From NCBI GenBank assembly GCA_002424525.1, contig DIKJ01000252.1, forward strand, positions 24,784 through 32,750: a DNA stretch of 7,967 nucleotides, in the 5' to 3' direction. The position numbers were made by a program, and so were the translations under genes. This stretch comes from Bacteroidales bacterium UBA5621 (lineage in GTDB: Bacteria > Bacteroidota > Bacteroidia > Bacteroidales > VadinHA17). Below, in pieces: positions 1-7,335 of this stretch (its first letter is position 1; every line of letters begins with the position of its first letter). Under the pieces are notes generated by a model that did not search any database, was not told the origin of the DNA, and saw only the letters and a list, made by a program, of their open reading frames with translations.

Positions 1-560
1 GCAATGAAAAGATAATGCCCCATTTTCATATCCCGCTGCAGAGCGGATCCGACAAGGTACTGGGGCTGATGGGAAGAAGATACAGTTCCGCCGATTTTGC
101 CGGACATGTTGAACGGATCAGAAAGCTCATGCCTTTTGCAGGCATAGGTGCGGATATCATAGTGGGGTTCCCGGGAGAAACAGCTCCCGATTTTGAAGAG
201 ACCTGCCTGTTTCTGAGGGATTTGCCCCTCTCCTATCTTCATGTGTTCAGCTTTTCTGCAAGGCCGGGCACCAGGGCGGAAAAACTGCCCGGAAGAGTCA
301 GCGATTCAGAAAAAACAAGAAGAAGCAGGGTGCTGATCAGCCTTTCAAAAACAAAACAACTGGAATTCAACAGGATGAACCTTGGCCGGACAACAGAGGT
401 CCTCTTTGAACAGGTAAAAAGCGACGGGATGATCTCAGGGTTCACACCCAACTATATAAGAGCCTGGCATCCCTGGAAAAGCACACTTGCAGGCTCAATA
501 AAGCAGGTAAGGCTGAAGGAGATCACAGGGACCGGCAAAGTGAATGTCGAAATAATCTAA
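1..560 (+). CDS. mtaB: tRNA t6A37 methylthiotransferase MtaB, 3' part (5' end outside window)
   Basis: This is the C-terminal 185 residues of a radical-SAM methylthiotransferase; the reading frame is open from base 3 and continues leftwards out of the window. MtaB converts N6-threonylcarbamoyladenosine at position 37 of ANN-decoding tRNAs to its 2-methylthio form in the cytoplasm. Visible are the family signature PHFHIPLQSGSD followed by VLGLMGRRY, the later radical-SAM core stretch ADIIVGFPGET, the HVFSFSARPGT segment, and a C-terminal TRAM-like RNA-binding domain of about 60 residues ending in TGKVNVEII. The cysteine clusters that bind the two iron-sulfur clusters lie upstream and cannot be checked. 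MiaB and RimO are the related alternatives, but the HVFSFSARPGT segment fits MtaB best. The ATG at 15 is internal, not the start. The stop is 9 bases before the next gene, so it is probably co-transcribed with the genes that follow. Confidence 0.9.
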   Translation, partial: NEKIMPHFHIPLQSGSDKVLGLMGRRYSSADFAGHVERIRKLMPFAGIGADIIVGFPGETAPDFEETCLFLRDLPLSYLHVFSFSARPGTRAEKLPGRVSDSEKTRRSRVLISLSKTKQLEFNRMNLGRTTEVLFEQVKSDGMISGFTPNYIRAWHPWKSTLAGSIKQVRLKEITGTGKVNVEII

Positions 561-569
561 CAAACTAAA

Positions 570-1367
570 ATGGACCTGAAAAATATTTGCACTGAAATGG
601 TGGAGGCCGCCCGCGAAACAGCCCTTTTCATCCTTGGCGAATCAAAGAAATTTGACAAACGGAGTGTCGAGAGCAAAGGGCTCAATAATTTTGTGAGCTA
701 TGTCGACAGGGGCGCTGAAGAGATGCTGGTTGAAAAGCTGGGAACGATCATTCCGGAAGCAGGTTTCATAACTGAGGAGGGGACCTCGGAGAAGAGAGGG
801 ATCCGCTGGTCCTGGGTCATCGATCCCCTCGACGGCACAACCAATTTTATGCACGGTCTGCACCCCTATGCGATAAGCATAGGACTTACCGACAATGGCG
901 AAGTAGTAGCCGGCGTGATCTATGAGGTTTCCGGGAACGAAATTTTCACCGCCTGGGAAAACGGAGGCGCATGGCTGAACGGTGCGCCCATAAAGGTGTC
1001 TGATACGGATAAATTAAGCAGATCACTCGTCGCTACAGGGTTCCCGTACAGTAAATTTGAAAGACTGCCCGGTTATATGGAGTGTCTTATACATTTCCTT
1101 AAGCACTCCCATGGTGTGAGGCGACTCGGCTCAGCATCCGTCGACCTGGCCTATGTCGCCTGCGGAATATTTGACGCTTTTTATGAGTACGACCTTCACC
1201 TGTGGGATATTGCGGCAGGTATGCTGATTGTAAGGGAAGCAGGGGGAATGGTCAGTGATTTTGCCGGAAATATGAATAACCTGACCGGTGAGGAGATCAT
1301 TGCAACAAATATGAATATCTGGCCGGAAACAGTTGAAATTGTGAGTAATTTTATGCTGAAGGAATAA
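570..1367 (+). CDS. inositol monophosphatase family protein (SuhB-like)
   Basis: A 265-residue protein of normal length for the Mg2+-dependent, Li+-sensitive inositol monophosphatase family, which hydrolyses phosphate monoesters of inositol and other sugar-alcohol phosphates in the cytoplasm. The metal site is intact: D46 in NFVSYVD, E69-E70 in FITEEGT, D85 and D88 in the motif WVIDPLDGTTNF (82-93), and D213 in the second signature LWDIAAGMLIVREAGG. The substrate-side stretch RRLGSASVDLAYVACG is at 184-199. No membrane segment or signal peptide is visible. The ATG lies 9 bases after the mtaB stop and gives a full-length N-terminus; there is no clear Shine-Dalgarno, which is normal in Bacteroidota. 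Its position ahead of an acyltransferase and a glycosyltransferase suggests a link to an envelope glycolipid, but this is inference. A CysQ-type nucleotide phosphatase is less likely, given the length and the classic SuhB-like signatures. Confidence 0.9.
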   Translation: MDLKNICTEMVEAARETALFILGESKKFDKRSVESKGLNNFVSYVDRGAEEMLVEKLGTIIPEAGFITEEGTSEKRGIRWSWVIDPLDGTTNFMHGLHPYAISIGLTDNGEVVAGVIYEVSGNEIFTAWENGGAWLNGAPIKVSDTDKLSRSLVATGFPYSKFERLPGYMECLIHFLKHSHGVRRLGSASVDLAYVACGIFDAFYEYDLHLWDIAAGMLIVREAGGMVSDFAGNMNNLTGEEIIATNMNIWPETVEIVSNFMLKE

Positions 1368-1377
1368 TACCAACAGG

Positions 1378-2241
1378 ATGGGCTATATCGGATTCTATCT
1401 TTTTTACGGGATCAACTGGATCATCACCCTGCTGCCCCTCAGGGTCCTGTATCTGTTTTCCGACCTGCTGTTCCTTCTGCTCTGTTACTTCCCCTCATAC
1501 CGGAGGAAAATAGTAATTACAAACCTCAGAAATTCCTTTCCGGAAAAAACTAAAAAGGAGCGGTCGGTAATCGCCAGGAAATTCTACAGGCACCTTGCAG
1601 ATCTGGTTATCGAGACTCTGAAGCTTACTCATATGAGCAACAAGCAGTTATTAAAAAGATTAACATTATCCAATCCGGAACTTCTCGAAAGGCTCTACAA
1701 AGAAGGGCGTGACCTGGTTGCTGTACACAGTCATTACAATACATGGGAATGGCTGAGGATACTTCCGTTATTGACCGGGCACAAGTTCGTCTCGGTCTAC
1801 AAACCTCTTCAAAATTCTTTATTCAACAGGTTCATAAACAACATCAGAGCAAGAAACAAAATGAGCCTTGCCCCGATGCCGGAAATTGTGAGAGAGATCA
1901 TCAAAAACAGAGACAACAATATCAGGTCACTCTATATATTGATCGCCGATCAGACCCCTGCAAAAAGTGAGATAAGGTACCGGACAACTTTTCTGAATCA
2001 GGATACCCCGGTATTCCTGGGGCCGGAGAAGATAGCATCGAAATATGATATGGCCGTTATCTTCTTCAATATGCAGAAAGTGAGGCGGGGATATTACCAT
2101 CTTACCTTTGAGCTCCTGTTTGAGAATACGGCAGGTCTTTCTGAACATCTGATTACCGAAACTCACGTAAGAAGGCTCGAGGAACTGATCAGGGAAAAGC
2201 CGGAGCACTGGATCTGGAGCCACCGGCGCTGGAAATACTAA
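1378..2241 (+). CDS. lysophospholipid / lipid A acyltransferase (LpxL/HtrB family)
   Basis: A 287-residue member of the bacterial lipid A biosynthesis acyltransferase family, which transfers a fatty acyl chain to a lipid acceptor at the inner membrane. One hydrophobic N-terminal segment (about residues 5-38, rich in L, F and Y) should anchor it with the active site facing the cytoplasm. The catalytic H-x4-E motif is H119 to E124 in HSHYNTWEW. Further family blocks are ADQTP (190-194), PVFLGPEKIASKYDMAV (from 211) and the C-terminal PEHWIWSHRRWK. The length is slightly short compared with the roughly 300 residues of enterobacterial LpxL but usual for Bacteroidota homologues. The ATG lies 10 bases after the preceding stop, with CAGG directly before it. 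Which acyl position or acceptor it uses (lipid A, ornithine lipid or another) cannot be told from sequence; lipid A is the default guess. Confidence 0.9.
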   Translation: MGYIGFYLFYGINWIITLLPLRVLYLFSDLLFLLLCYFPSYRRKIVITNLRNSFPEKTKKERSVIARKFYRHLADLVIETLKLTHMSNKQLLKRLTLSNPELLERLYKEGRDLVAVHSHYNTWEWLRILPLLTGHKFVSVYKPLQNSLFNRFINNIRARNKMSLAPMPEIVREIIKNRDNNIRSLYILIADQTPAKSEIRYRTTFLNQDTPVFLGPEKIASKYDMAVIFFNMQKVRRGYYHLTFELLFENTAGLSEHLITETHVRRLEELIREKPEHWIWSHRRWKY

Positions 2242-2254
2242 AGAACTGACACGG

Positions 2255-3286
2255 ATGATCAATACAGCAATCGTCATACTGAACTGGAACGGTCTCTCCT
2301 TCCTTAAGCTCTTCCTGCCTCAGGTAATTGAATATTCTTCGGACCATGATACACTCATCTGCGTTGCAGACAACGGATCAAATGACGGCTCAACTGAATG
2401 GGTTGCTGAGAATTTCAGCGGGGTGAAGCTAATCAGGTTTGAAAAGAACCACGGTTTTGCAGGAGGATATAACCTTGCCCTGCAACAGACTGAAGCCAGA
2501 TACTTCGTACTGTTGAACTCCGATGTTCAGGTCACTCAGGGCTGGCTCAATCCAATGCTGGATTATATGGATGCTAACCCGGATGTTGCGTCATGCCAGC
2601 CCAAGATCCTGTCATTCGACCGCCGCGACCATTTCGAATATGCCGGGGCAGCAGGGGGATTCATCGACAAATACGGATTCACTTTTTGCAGGGGCCGCAT
2701 ATTTGAAAAAATGGAAAAGGACACAGGCCAGTATGATACGATATCTGACATATTCTGGTCCAGCGGAGCATGCATGATGGTCCGTGCTGAAGCTTTCACC
2801 GGTTGCGGCGGTCTGGACGCTGATTTTTTCGCCCATATGGAAGAGATAGACCTTTGCTGGAGGTTTCACAATGCGGGCCACAGGGTGGTTTCCATACCCG
2901 GTTCTGTTGTTTACCACGTCGGTGGCGGGACCCTCTCCTATTCTTCTTCATTCAAGACTTACCTGAACTTTCGAAATAATCTATACATTCTCTATAAAAA
3001 CCTCCCTGAAAAACAATTGCATAAGATATTATTCCGCAGAAGGCTGATGGACGGACTGGCTTTGATCCGCTTTGTGCTGAAGGGGCAGTTCAGAAATGCA
3101 ATTTCAGTTGGAAGGGCGCATCGGGATTATTACAGCGGCCTCGGAAAGCTCAGGGAGAAAAGAAATCAGACCTTGAATCAGGGGAAGGTGCAAAATGATG
3201 ATCTTATACTGAACAAGAGCATCGTTTTTGAGTTTTATATTAGAGGCTGTAAAACGTTCAGCAGTCTGTCAACAAAACCGACTTAA
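2255..3286 (+). CDS. glycosyltransferase family 2 (WbbL/rhamnosyltransferase-like)
   Basis: A 343-residue GT-A fold glycosyltransferase. The N-terminus AIVILNWNG opens the nucleotide-binding fold; VADNGSNDGS (37-46) and the metal-binding stretch LLNSDV (87-91, in place of a DxD) are the nucleotide-sugar motifs. A Glu/Asp-containing acceptor-side motif FFAHMEEIDLCWR (191-203) and YHVGGGT (220-226) follow. These are hallmarks of the dTDP-rhamnose/UDP-sugar branch of GT2 used in lipopolysaccharide and capsule synthesis. After about residue 235 comes a basic, amphipathic tail (KTYLNFRNNLYILYKNL, then an RRR cluster) that may sit against the inner membrane; no convincing transmembrane helix is visible. 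The last 35-40 residues look variable. It starts 13 bases after the acyltransferase stop, and the next gene starts 1 base after its own stop. Donor sugar and acceptor cannot be assigned. Confidence 0.88.
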   Translation: MINTAIVILNWNGLSFLKLFLPQVIEYSSDHDTLICVADNGSNDGSTEWVAENFSGVKLIRFEKNHGFAGGYNLALQQTEARYFVLLNSDVQVTQGWLNPMLDYMDANPDVASCQPKILSFDRRDHFEYAGAAGGFIDKYGFTFCRGRIFEKMEKDTGQYDTISDIFWSSGACMMVRAEAFTGCGGLDADFFAHMEEIDLCWRFHNAGHRVVSIPGSVVYHVGGGTLSYSSSFKTYLNFRNNLYILYKNLPEKQLHKILFRRRLMDGLALIRFVLKGQFRNAISVGRAHRDYYSGLGKLREKRNQTLNQGKVQNDDLILNKSIVFEFYIRGCKTFSSLSTKPT

Positions 3287-3287
3287 G

Positions 3288-4460
3288 ATGAAGAACTACC
3301 AGTTTTTTATATTCCTTGCAATCGTACTCTCAATCTATTCAGCTGCAAATATATACATCTATCTGAAGGGATACAATGCAATATCGGGGTTCAGAACAGG
3401 CAAAATTCTCTATTTCGTTATTTTCCTTCTTCTCGCCTCGACATTTGTTGCAGGGAAAATAATGGAGAGCCGGCACTCTTCGGTATTCTCAGATATCCTG
3501 AACATTATCGGGGGATTCTGGATGGGGTTTATCCTTTATACATTCATGTTTCTTGTTATCTCCGACATAGCCGGGCTCTTCCTTCGTATACCGGGTGTGG
3601 TAAATGACGGGAATATAATGATCTACAGAAAGTGGGCGTACATTTTCACTGTTTCACTGACGTTTCTGCTGATAGCCGGAGGATTTATAAATGCGGTGAT
3701 TCCGGTGGTAAAGGATTACGAGATTGCCATTGACAAACCGGCCGGTGATGTGAAATCAATGAAGATAGCGGCCGTCTCCGATATTCATCTCGGGAGCATA
3801 ATACGCAAAAGGAGCATCAGGAAATTATCGGACATGCTCGACAGCCTTAAGCCGGATGCAGTGTTCCTGCTCGGTGATATAATTGACGGGGAGATAGGTC
3901 CCGTGCTGAGGGGCGATCTTCTGAAGCATTTCAGATGTCCGCACTGCGATGCAGGAATGTATGCGATTACCGGTAATCACGAGTTTATCGGAGGCGCGGA
4001 CCGGACTGTTCCCTACATCGAAAGCAAGGGGATAAGGATCCTGAAGGATGAGGTAGCCGAACTGCCGGGTGGCATACAGCTGATCGGCAGGCTTGACAGG
4101 GATTCGCGCCGTTTTTACGGAAAGGAGCGCCTGCCGCTTGAGGAGCTTGTCAGGCTCGCTGACACCTCAAAACCGATGATCCTCCTTGATCACCAGCCCA
4201 TCGGACTGGATGAGGCTGAGAAGAACGGTATTGACCTTCAGCTGTCGGGCCATACTCACAACGGACAGATATGGCCGCTTAACTATATAACACGCATGGT
4301 GTACGAACTGAGCTATGGGTACAGGAAAAAGGGCAACACTCACTATATCGTCTCTTCAGGCTATGGTCTGTGGGGTCCGCGGATCAGGTCGGGAAGCCGT
4401 TCGGAAGTGGTCCTCATAAACATTACGTTTGCTGACCGGACAGACGATGCAGGCAGGTAG
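3288..4460 (+). CDS. membrane-anchored calcineurin-like metallophosphoesterase (YaeI/YkuE-like)
   Basis: A 390-residue protein with four predicted transmembrane helices (about 5-25, 39-57, 70-93, 116-138) followed by a complete metallophosphoesterase domain. Metal ligands are all present: D165-x-H167 in AVSDIHLGS, G196-D197-x2-D200, GNHE at 229-232, H302 in LLDHQPIG, and GHTHNGQ at 321-327. Relatives hydrolyse phosphodiester or pyrophosphate bonds, some in lipids (YaeI and chlamydial LpxG cleave UDP-diacylglucosamine), so an envelope lipid substrate fits the acyltransferase two genes upstream. I chose the ATG at 3288, one base after the glycosyltransferase stop. A longer frame opens with TTG at 3228, but it overlaps the upstream gene by 59 bases and adds 20 polar residues before an otherwise good N-terminal hydrophobic segment. 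An oddity is CPHC at residues 217-220, just before the GNHE motif. The stop codon is 2 bases from the convergent murF stop. Confidence 0.87.
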   Translation: MKNYQFFIFLAIVLSIYSAANIYIYLKGYNAISGFRTGKILYFVIFLLLASTFVAGKIMESRHSSVFSDILNIIGGFWMGFILYTFMFLVISDIAGLFLRIPGVVNDGNIMIYRKWAYIFTVSLTFLLIAGGFINAVIPVVKDYEIAIDKPAGDVKSMKIAAVSDIHLGSIIRKRSIRKLSDMLDSLKPDAVFLLGDIIDGEIGPVLRGDLLKHFRCPHCDAGMYAITGNHEFIGGADRTVPYIESKGIRILKDEVAELPGGIQLIGRLDRDSRRFYGKERLPLEELVRLADTSKPMILLDHQPIGLDEAEKNGIDLQLSGHTHNGQIWPLNYITRMVYELSYGYRKKGNTHYIVSSGYGLWGPRIRSGSRSEVVLINITFADRTDDAGR

Positions 4461-4462
4461 AA

Positions 4463-5755
4463 TCACAATAATTCATACGCCTTTTCAAGCGCAATACCCC
4501 GCGATCCTTTGACAAGGACCAGATATCCCTTTACCGGATTTGCTTTCAGATGCTCCATAAGGGAATTCATGGAAGGAAATGTTCTAAAACCATAATCCGC
4601 GGCATGTTTTGCAAAGAGGCGGCCGACAAGCAACACTTCAGTATTTCTCATTTTGCCAAGTTCCTTCAGGATTGAAATATGCTCCTCATCGCTTCTCTCC
4701 CCCAGTTCAAGCATATCTCCGAGAATAACCATCTTTTTGTCCGAGCCTGTTTCAGCGAACGACCCTACAGCCAGCCTCATGCTGGCCGGATTTGCATTGT
4801 ATGAATCGCAGATAACCGTGTTGTCCGCAGTTTTCCTCACCTGCGACCGGTTATTCACAGGTTCATATTTCTCAACAGCGTCAGCGATATCCTCCATTTC
4901 CACATCAAGGAACAATCCTGTTGCTATGGCTGTTCTGATGTTCTCAAGATTATATTTCCCAAAAAGTTTGCTTTTGATCCTGAAGGTTTTGTGATTGTGA
5001 TATACTTCAATCTCCAGGTTCAGCCCTGATGAGAGCAGGGTTACCTTCAGTTCGGTACCCGTAGGATCGGAGAGAGGAACAGCTCTGTTGACCAGTTTAA
5101 AGATCTTTTCTGTAAGGATGGGATCCCTGTCGTTATAGAGAGCAATTCCGTTTACCTTGCGCAGGTATTCATACAATTCGGTCTTAGCCTTCACAACTCC
5201 CTCAAATGAACCGAATCCCTCGATGTGTGAGGTTCCGATGTTTGTTATTATGCCGTAGTCCGGCCTGGCTATCAGGCAAAGTGTGCGTATTTCTCCAATA
5301 TGGCTGGCTCCAAGCTCAAGTACCATCATTTCTGTATCGGCGGGTGCGGCAAGTATTGTGAGAGGCACCCCGATTGTATTGTTGAAATTTCCTTTTGTGC
5401 TGTGCACCCTGTATTTCTTTTCAGCAATGGCGGCAATCAGCTCCTTTGTAGTCGTCTTGCCATTGGTGCCTGTTATGGCAAGCACCGGTACCCTGAGTTC
5501 TTTCCGGTAATGTGTGGCCAGAGCCTGCAGTTCAAACAGGCAATCGTCGACGAGAATGGTTTTCTCCGATTCGTATGCCGGATCATCTATAACCGCCCAT
5601 GAGGCTCCCTTTTCAAGTGCTTCTGCAGCAAACTCATTCCCGTTGTAATTATCTCCCCAGAGCGCAAAAAAGAGCTCTCCCTTTCTGACTCTCCGTGAAT
5701 CTGTCGAAACTCCGGTGGATTGCCGGAAGATCTGGTATAGATGGTCTGTGTTCAT
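4463..5755 (-). CDS. murF: UDP-N-acetylmuramoyl-tripeptide--D-alanyl-D-alanine ligase MurF
   Basis: A 430-residue Mur ligase, usual length, which adds D-Ala-D-Ala to the UDP-MurNAc-tripeptide using ATP in the cytoplasm; this completes the soluble peptidoglycan precursor. The N-terminal substrate domain carries GVSTDSRRV (15-23). The ATP P-loop GTNGKTTTKE is at 96-105, followed by KGNFNNTIGVPLT (121-133), LELGASHIGEI (146-156) and TNIGTSHIEGFGSFEGV (171-187). K191 in KAKTEL is the probable carbamylated lysine. The C-terminal domain has NNRSQVR (301-307), DSYNANPASM (317-326), GDMLELG (346-352) and KGSRGIALE (416-424). The ATG at 5755 gives the expected N-terminus; an in-frame TAA directly upstream (5761-5759) excludes a longer form. 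The start lies 5 bases after the T-tract of an intrinsic terminator at the end of gldJ, so expression must depend on read-through or an unseen promoter. No gene-specific terminator separates it from the convergent gene. Confidence 0.95.
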   Translation of the reverse strand: MNTDHLYQIFRQSTGVSTDSRRVRKGELFFALWGDNYNGNEFAAEALEKGASWAVIDDPAYESEKTILVDDCLFELQALATHYRKELRVPVLAITGTNGKTTTKELIAAIAEKKYRVHSTKGNFNNTIGVPLTILAAPADTEMMVLELGASHIGEIRTLCLIARPDYGIITNIGTSHIEGFGSFEGVVKAKTELYEYLRKVNGIALYNDRDPILTEKIFKLVNRAVPLSDPTGTELKVTLLSSGLNLEIEVYHNHKTFRIKSKLFGKYNLENIRTAIATGLFLDVEMEDIADAVEKYEPVNNRSQVRKTADNTVICDSYNANPASMRLAVGSFAETGSDKKMVILGDMLELGERSDEEHISILKELGKMRNTEVLLVGRLFAKHAADYGFRTFPSMNSLMEHLKANPVKGYLVLVKGSRGIALEKAYELL

Positions 5756-5760
5756 AACTT

Positions 5761-5794
5761 AAAAAAATGCCTCATTATGCGATCATAATGAGGC
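5761..5794 (-). terminator. intrinsic terminator downstream of gldJ, abutting the murF start
   Basis: A perfect 11-bp inverted repeat (5769-5779 against 5784-5794) encloses a 4-base loop. On the minus strand the stem is followed by one A and seven T residues (5767-5761), the textbook form of a rho-independent terminator. It sits 23 bases after the gldJ stop codon. There is no T-tract on the other side, so it acts only for leftward transcription. The T-tract ends 5 bases before the murF ATG, so it may act as an attenuator or an mRNA 3'-end stabiliser rather than a full stop. Confidence 0.85.
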
Positions 5795-5817
5795 TGTTAT
5801 CATAAGCTTCACTTTTC

Positions 5818-7302
5818 TCATAAACCTGAGGGACTGCCCACCCTTATCATCGCACATCTGAAGCCGATATCATCACGGCTGCTCTCCTGATCGAGGAACC
5901 TTCTGGTAGAAGGATTGAGCCAGTATGCTCTGTCTTTCCATGAACCGCCTTTAAATACGCGTGCGTTATCGTTGATAAGTGTAACGAAGTCAGTTTCATC
6001 CTGGGCATACATTCTGAGGGATCCCGGTCTGTTGTCTTCTGTTGTCCAGTCTGCTGATGTTGAAATTGATGATCCAAGGTCACCGTCGCGATAATTCCTG
6101 TAATCACCCTTCTGATAATTGTATCTGTCAGCCACATCAATATCTTTAACAGTGTCGATATAGAGGCGGCCCAGACGGTCCTTTGCAACGATACTGCCGT
6201 TTGCATCCCTTCTGAGATCTGTGAAAACATTGCCTCTGAAAGGATTAAAACCATCAACATCCTGGAATGTAAGCGGACGGTAGACATCCTGAACCCATTC
6301 GTTTACATTGCCTGCCATGGAATAGAGACCGTAATCGTTCGGCCAGTATGATTTCACTTCCGTCGTTATGCTCCCGTTGTCGTTAAGGCTTCCGGCCACT
6401 CCCATCATATCTCCTCTGCCCCTTACAAAGTTGGCCATCATCTCGCCGCGGTTCCTTTTGGCTGCGTTTCTCACATTGTGGCCATCCCACGGATATATTC
6501 TTCTTTCATATATTCTTTCATCATAGGTGTTTCCGCGAAGGGCATAGGCGGCAAATTCCCACTCAGCCTCAGTAGGCAGACGGTATGCCGGAAGGAGGAT
6601 GCCATCTTCAAAATTGGTGCGTCTTTCTGTCTGATTGGGATTAAGGCTTGGTCTCAGCTGGTTGACCACGCCTTCGTACTGCCCCGCCAGGTATGCTTCA
6701 GTATTGAAGTTCTTCTCGTTCAGCTGGTTGGGATCGGGATTCAGCTCTCCCTCATTGATAAGAAGCTGCTCGTTCACCCTGTCTGTCCTCCAGAGGCAGT
6801 AATCATTGGCTTTGACCCAGCTCACTCCCACAACCGGATAATTATTGTATGAAGGATGGCGGAAGTAATATTGCACATAAGGATCGTTGAATCCCATGGG
6901 GCTTCTCCAGACGAGTGTGTCAGGCAACGATCTCCTGTACACCTCGGGGTAATCCTTATATACTCTTCTCAGCCAGAAAAGATACTCCCTGTAATCCACA
7001 TTCCTGACCTCCGTCTCATCCATATAGAATGACGAGACTGTGACCGCTCTGGGTTCGTTGTTCCAGTCAAACATTACATCCTGCTGTACTCTGCCCATGG
7101 TAAAACGGCCGCCCTCGATCAGTACGAGGCCGGGACCGGTCTGCTGTTCGGCTCCGAGAGTGACCTCAAACCCCCCGTTGTCAGGGTCGTTGTATCTCCA
7201 TCCTGTTGTGGAAGAGACATTTGCACTCTTTCTGGCGCTATTGCAGGAAAAAAGAATCAATGCAGCCAATACTACAACCGGCAAAGCTCTGAATCTATAC
7301 AT
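5818..7302 (-). CDS. gldJ: gliding motility / type IX secretion lipoprotein GldJ (SUMF1/FGE-fold)
   Basis: A 494-residue lipoprotein with a formylglycine-generating-enzyme (SUMF1) fold. The signal peptide (hydrophobic 8-19) ends at C20 in the lipobox LFSC. No acidic surface-export signal follows the cysteine, so it probably sits on the periplasmic face of the outer membrane. GldJ-type features are STTGWRYNDPDNGGFE (31-46), LIEGGRFTMGRVQQDVMFDWNN (61-82), SFYMDETEV (91-99), RHPSYNNYPVVGVSW (148-162) and WRTDRVNEQLL (171-181). Generic fold blocks are YRLPTEAEWEFAA (240-252), GNVNEWVQD (331-339), VFKGGSW (449-455) and DDIGFRCA (477-484). Only three cysteines exist (20, 169, 483) and the paired catalytic cysteines of true FGE are absent, which fits a structural role. 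In Flavobacterium, GldJ is needed for gliding and stabilises GldK. GldK/PorK is the closest alternative, but the N-terminal block resembles GldJ more. The ATG at 7302 gives the signal peptide directly. It probably has its own promoter, and a terminator follows. Confidence 0.85.
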   Translation of the reverse strand: MYRFRALPVVVLAALILFSCNSARKSANVSSTTGWRYNDPDNGGFEVTLGAEQQTGPGLVLIEGGRFTMGRVQQDVMFDWNNEPRAVTVSSFYMDETEVRNVDYREYLFWLRRVYKDYPEVYRRSLPDTLVWRSPMGFNDPYVQYYFRHPSYNNYPVVGVSWVKANDYCLWRTDRVNEQLLINEGELNPDPNQLNEKNFNTEAYLAGQYEGVVNQLRPSLNPNQTERRTNFEDGILLPAYRLPTEAEWEFAAYALRGNTYDERIYERRIYPWDGHNVRNAAKRNRGEMMANFVRGRGDMMGVAGSLNDNGSITTEVKSYWPNDYGLYSMAGNVNEWVQDVYRPLTFQDVDGFNPFRGNVFTDLRRDANGSIVAKDRLGRLYIDTVKDIDVADRYNYQKGDYRNYRDGDLGSSISTSADWTTEDNRPGSLRMYAQDETDFVTLINDNARVFKGGSWKDRAYWLNPSTRRFLDQESSRDDIGFRCAMIRVGSPSGL

Positions 7303-7335
7303 AATGCGTTTAGTTTTATGACTTTAATAAGATCT

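Noticed and set aside
15..17. ATG at 15 as the start of a 181-residue gene
   Set aside because: The frame is open to the left edge and the protein begins in the middle of the MtaB radical-SAM domain.
686..693. TAATTTTG, a match to the TAnnTTTG promoter element on the plus strand
   Set aside because: It lies inside the inositol-monophosphatase coding region in a tightly packed operon, with no matching -33 element; a chance match is expected.
1743..1970. Overlapping plus-strand frame inside the acyltransferase
   Set aside because: A shadow frame with low-complexity Q/K-rich translation, entirely inside a gene with intact motifs.
3228..3287. TTG start giving a phosphoesterase 20 residues longer
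   Set aside because: It overlaps the glycosyltransferase by 59 bases, adds a polar stretch before a good first transmembrane helix, and an ATG lies one base after the upstream stop.
5769..5794. Hairpin as a REP-like or mobile palindrome
   Set aside because: It occurs once in the window, and its one-sided T-tract right after a gene end fits an intrinsic terminator better.
6478..6852. Open frame of 124 codons on the plus strand opposite gldJ
   Set aside because: It is antisense to a well-supported gene and its translation shows no recognisable domain; likewise the other overlapping frames at 4653-4994, 5283-5602 and 7463-7774.
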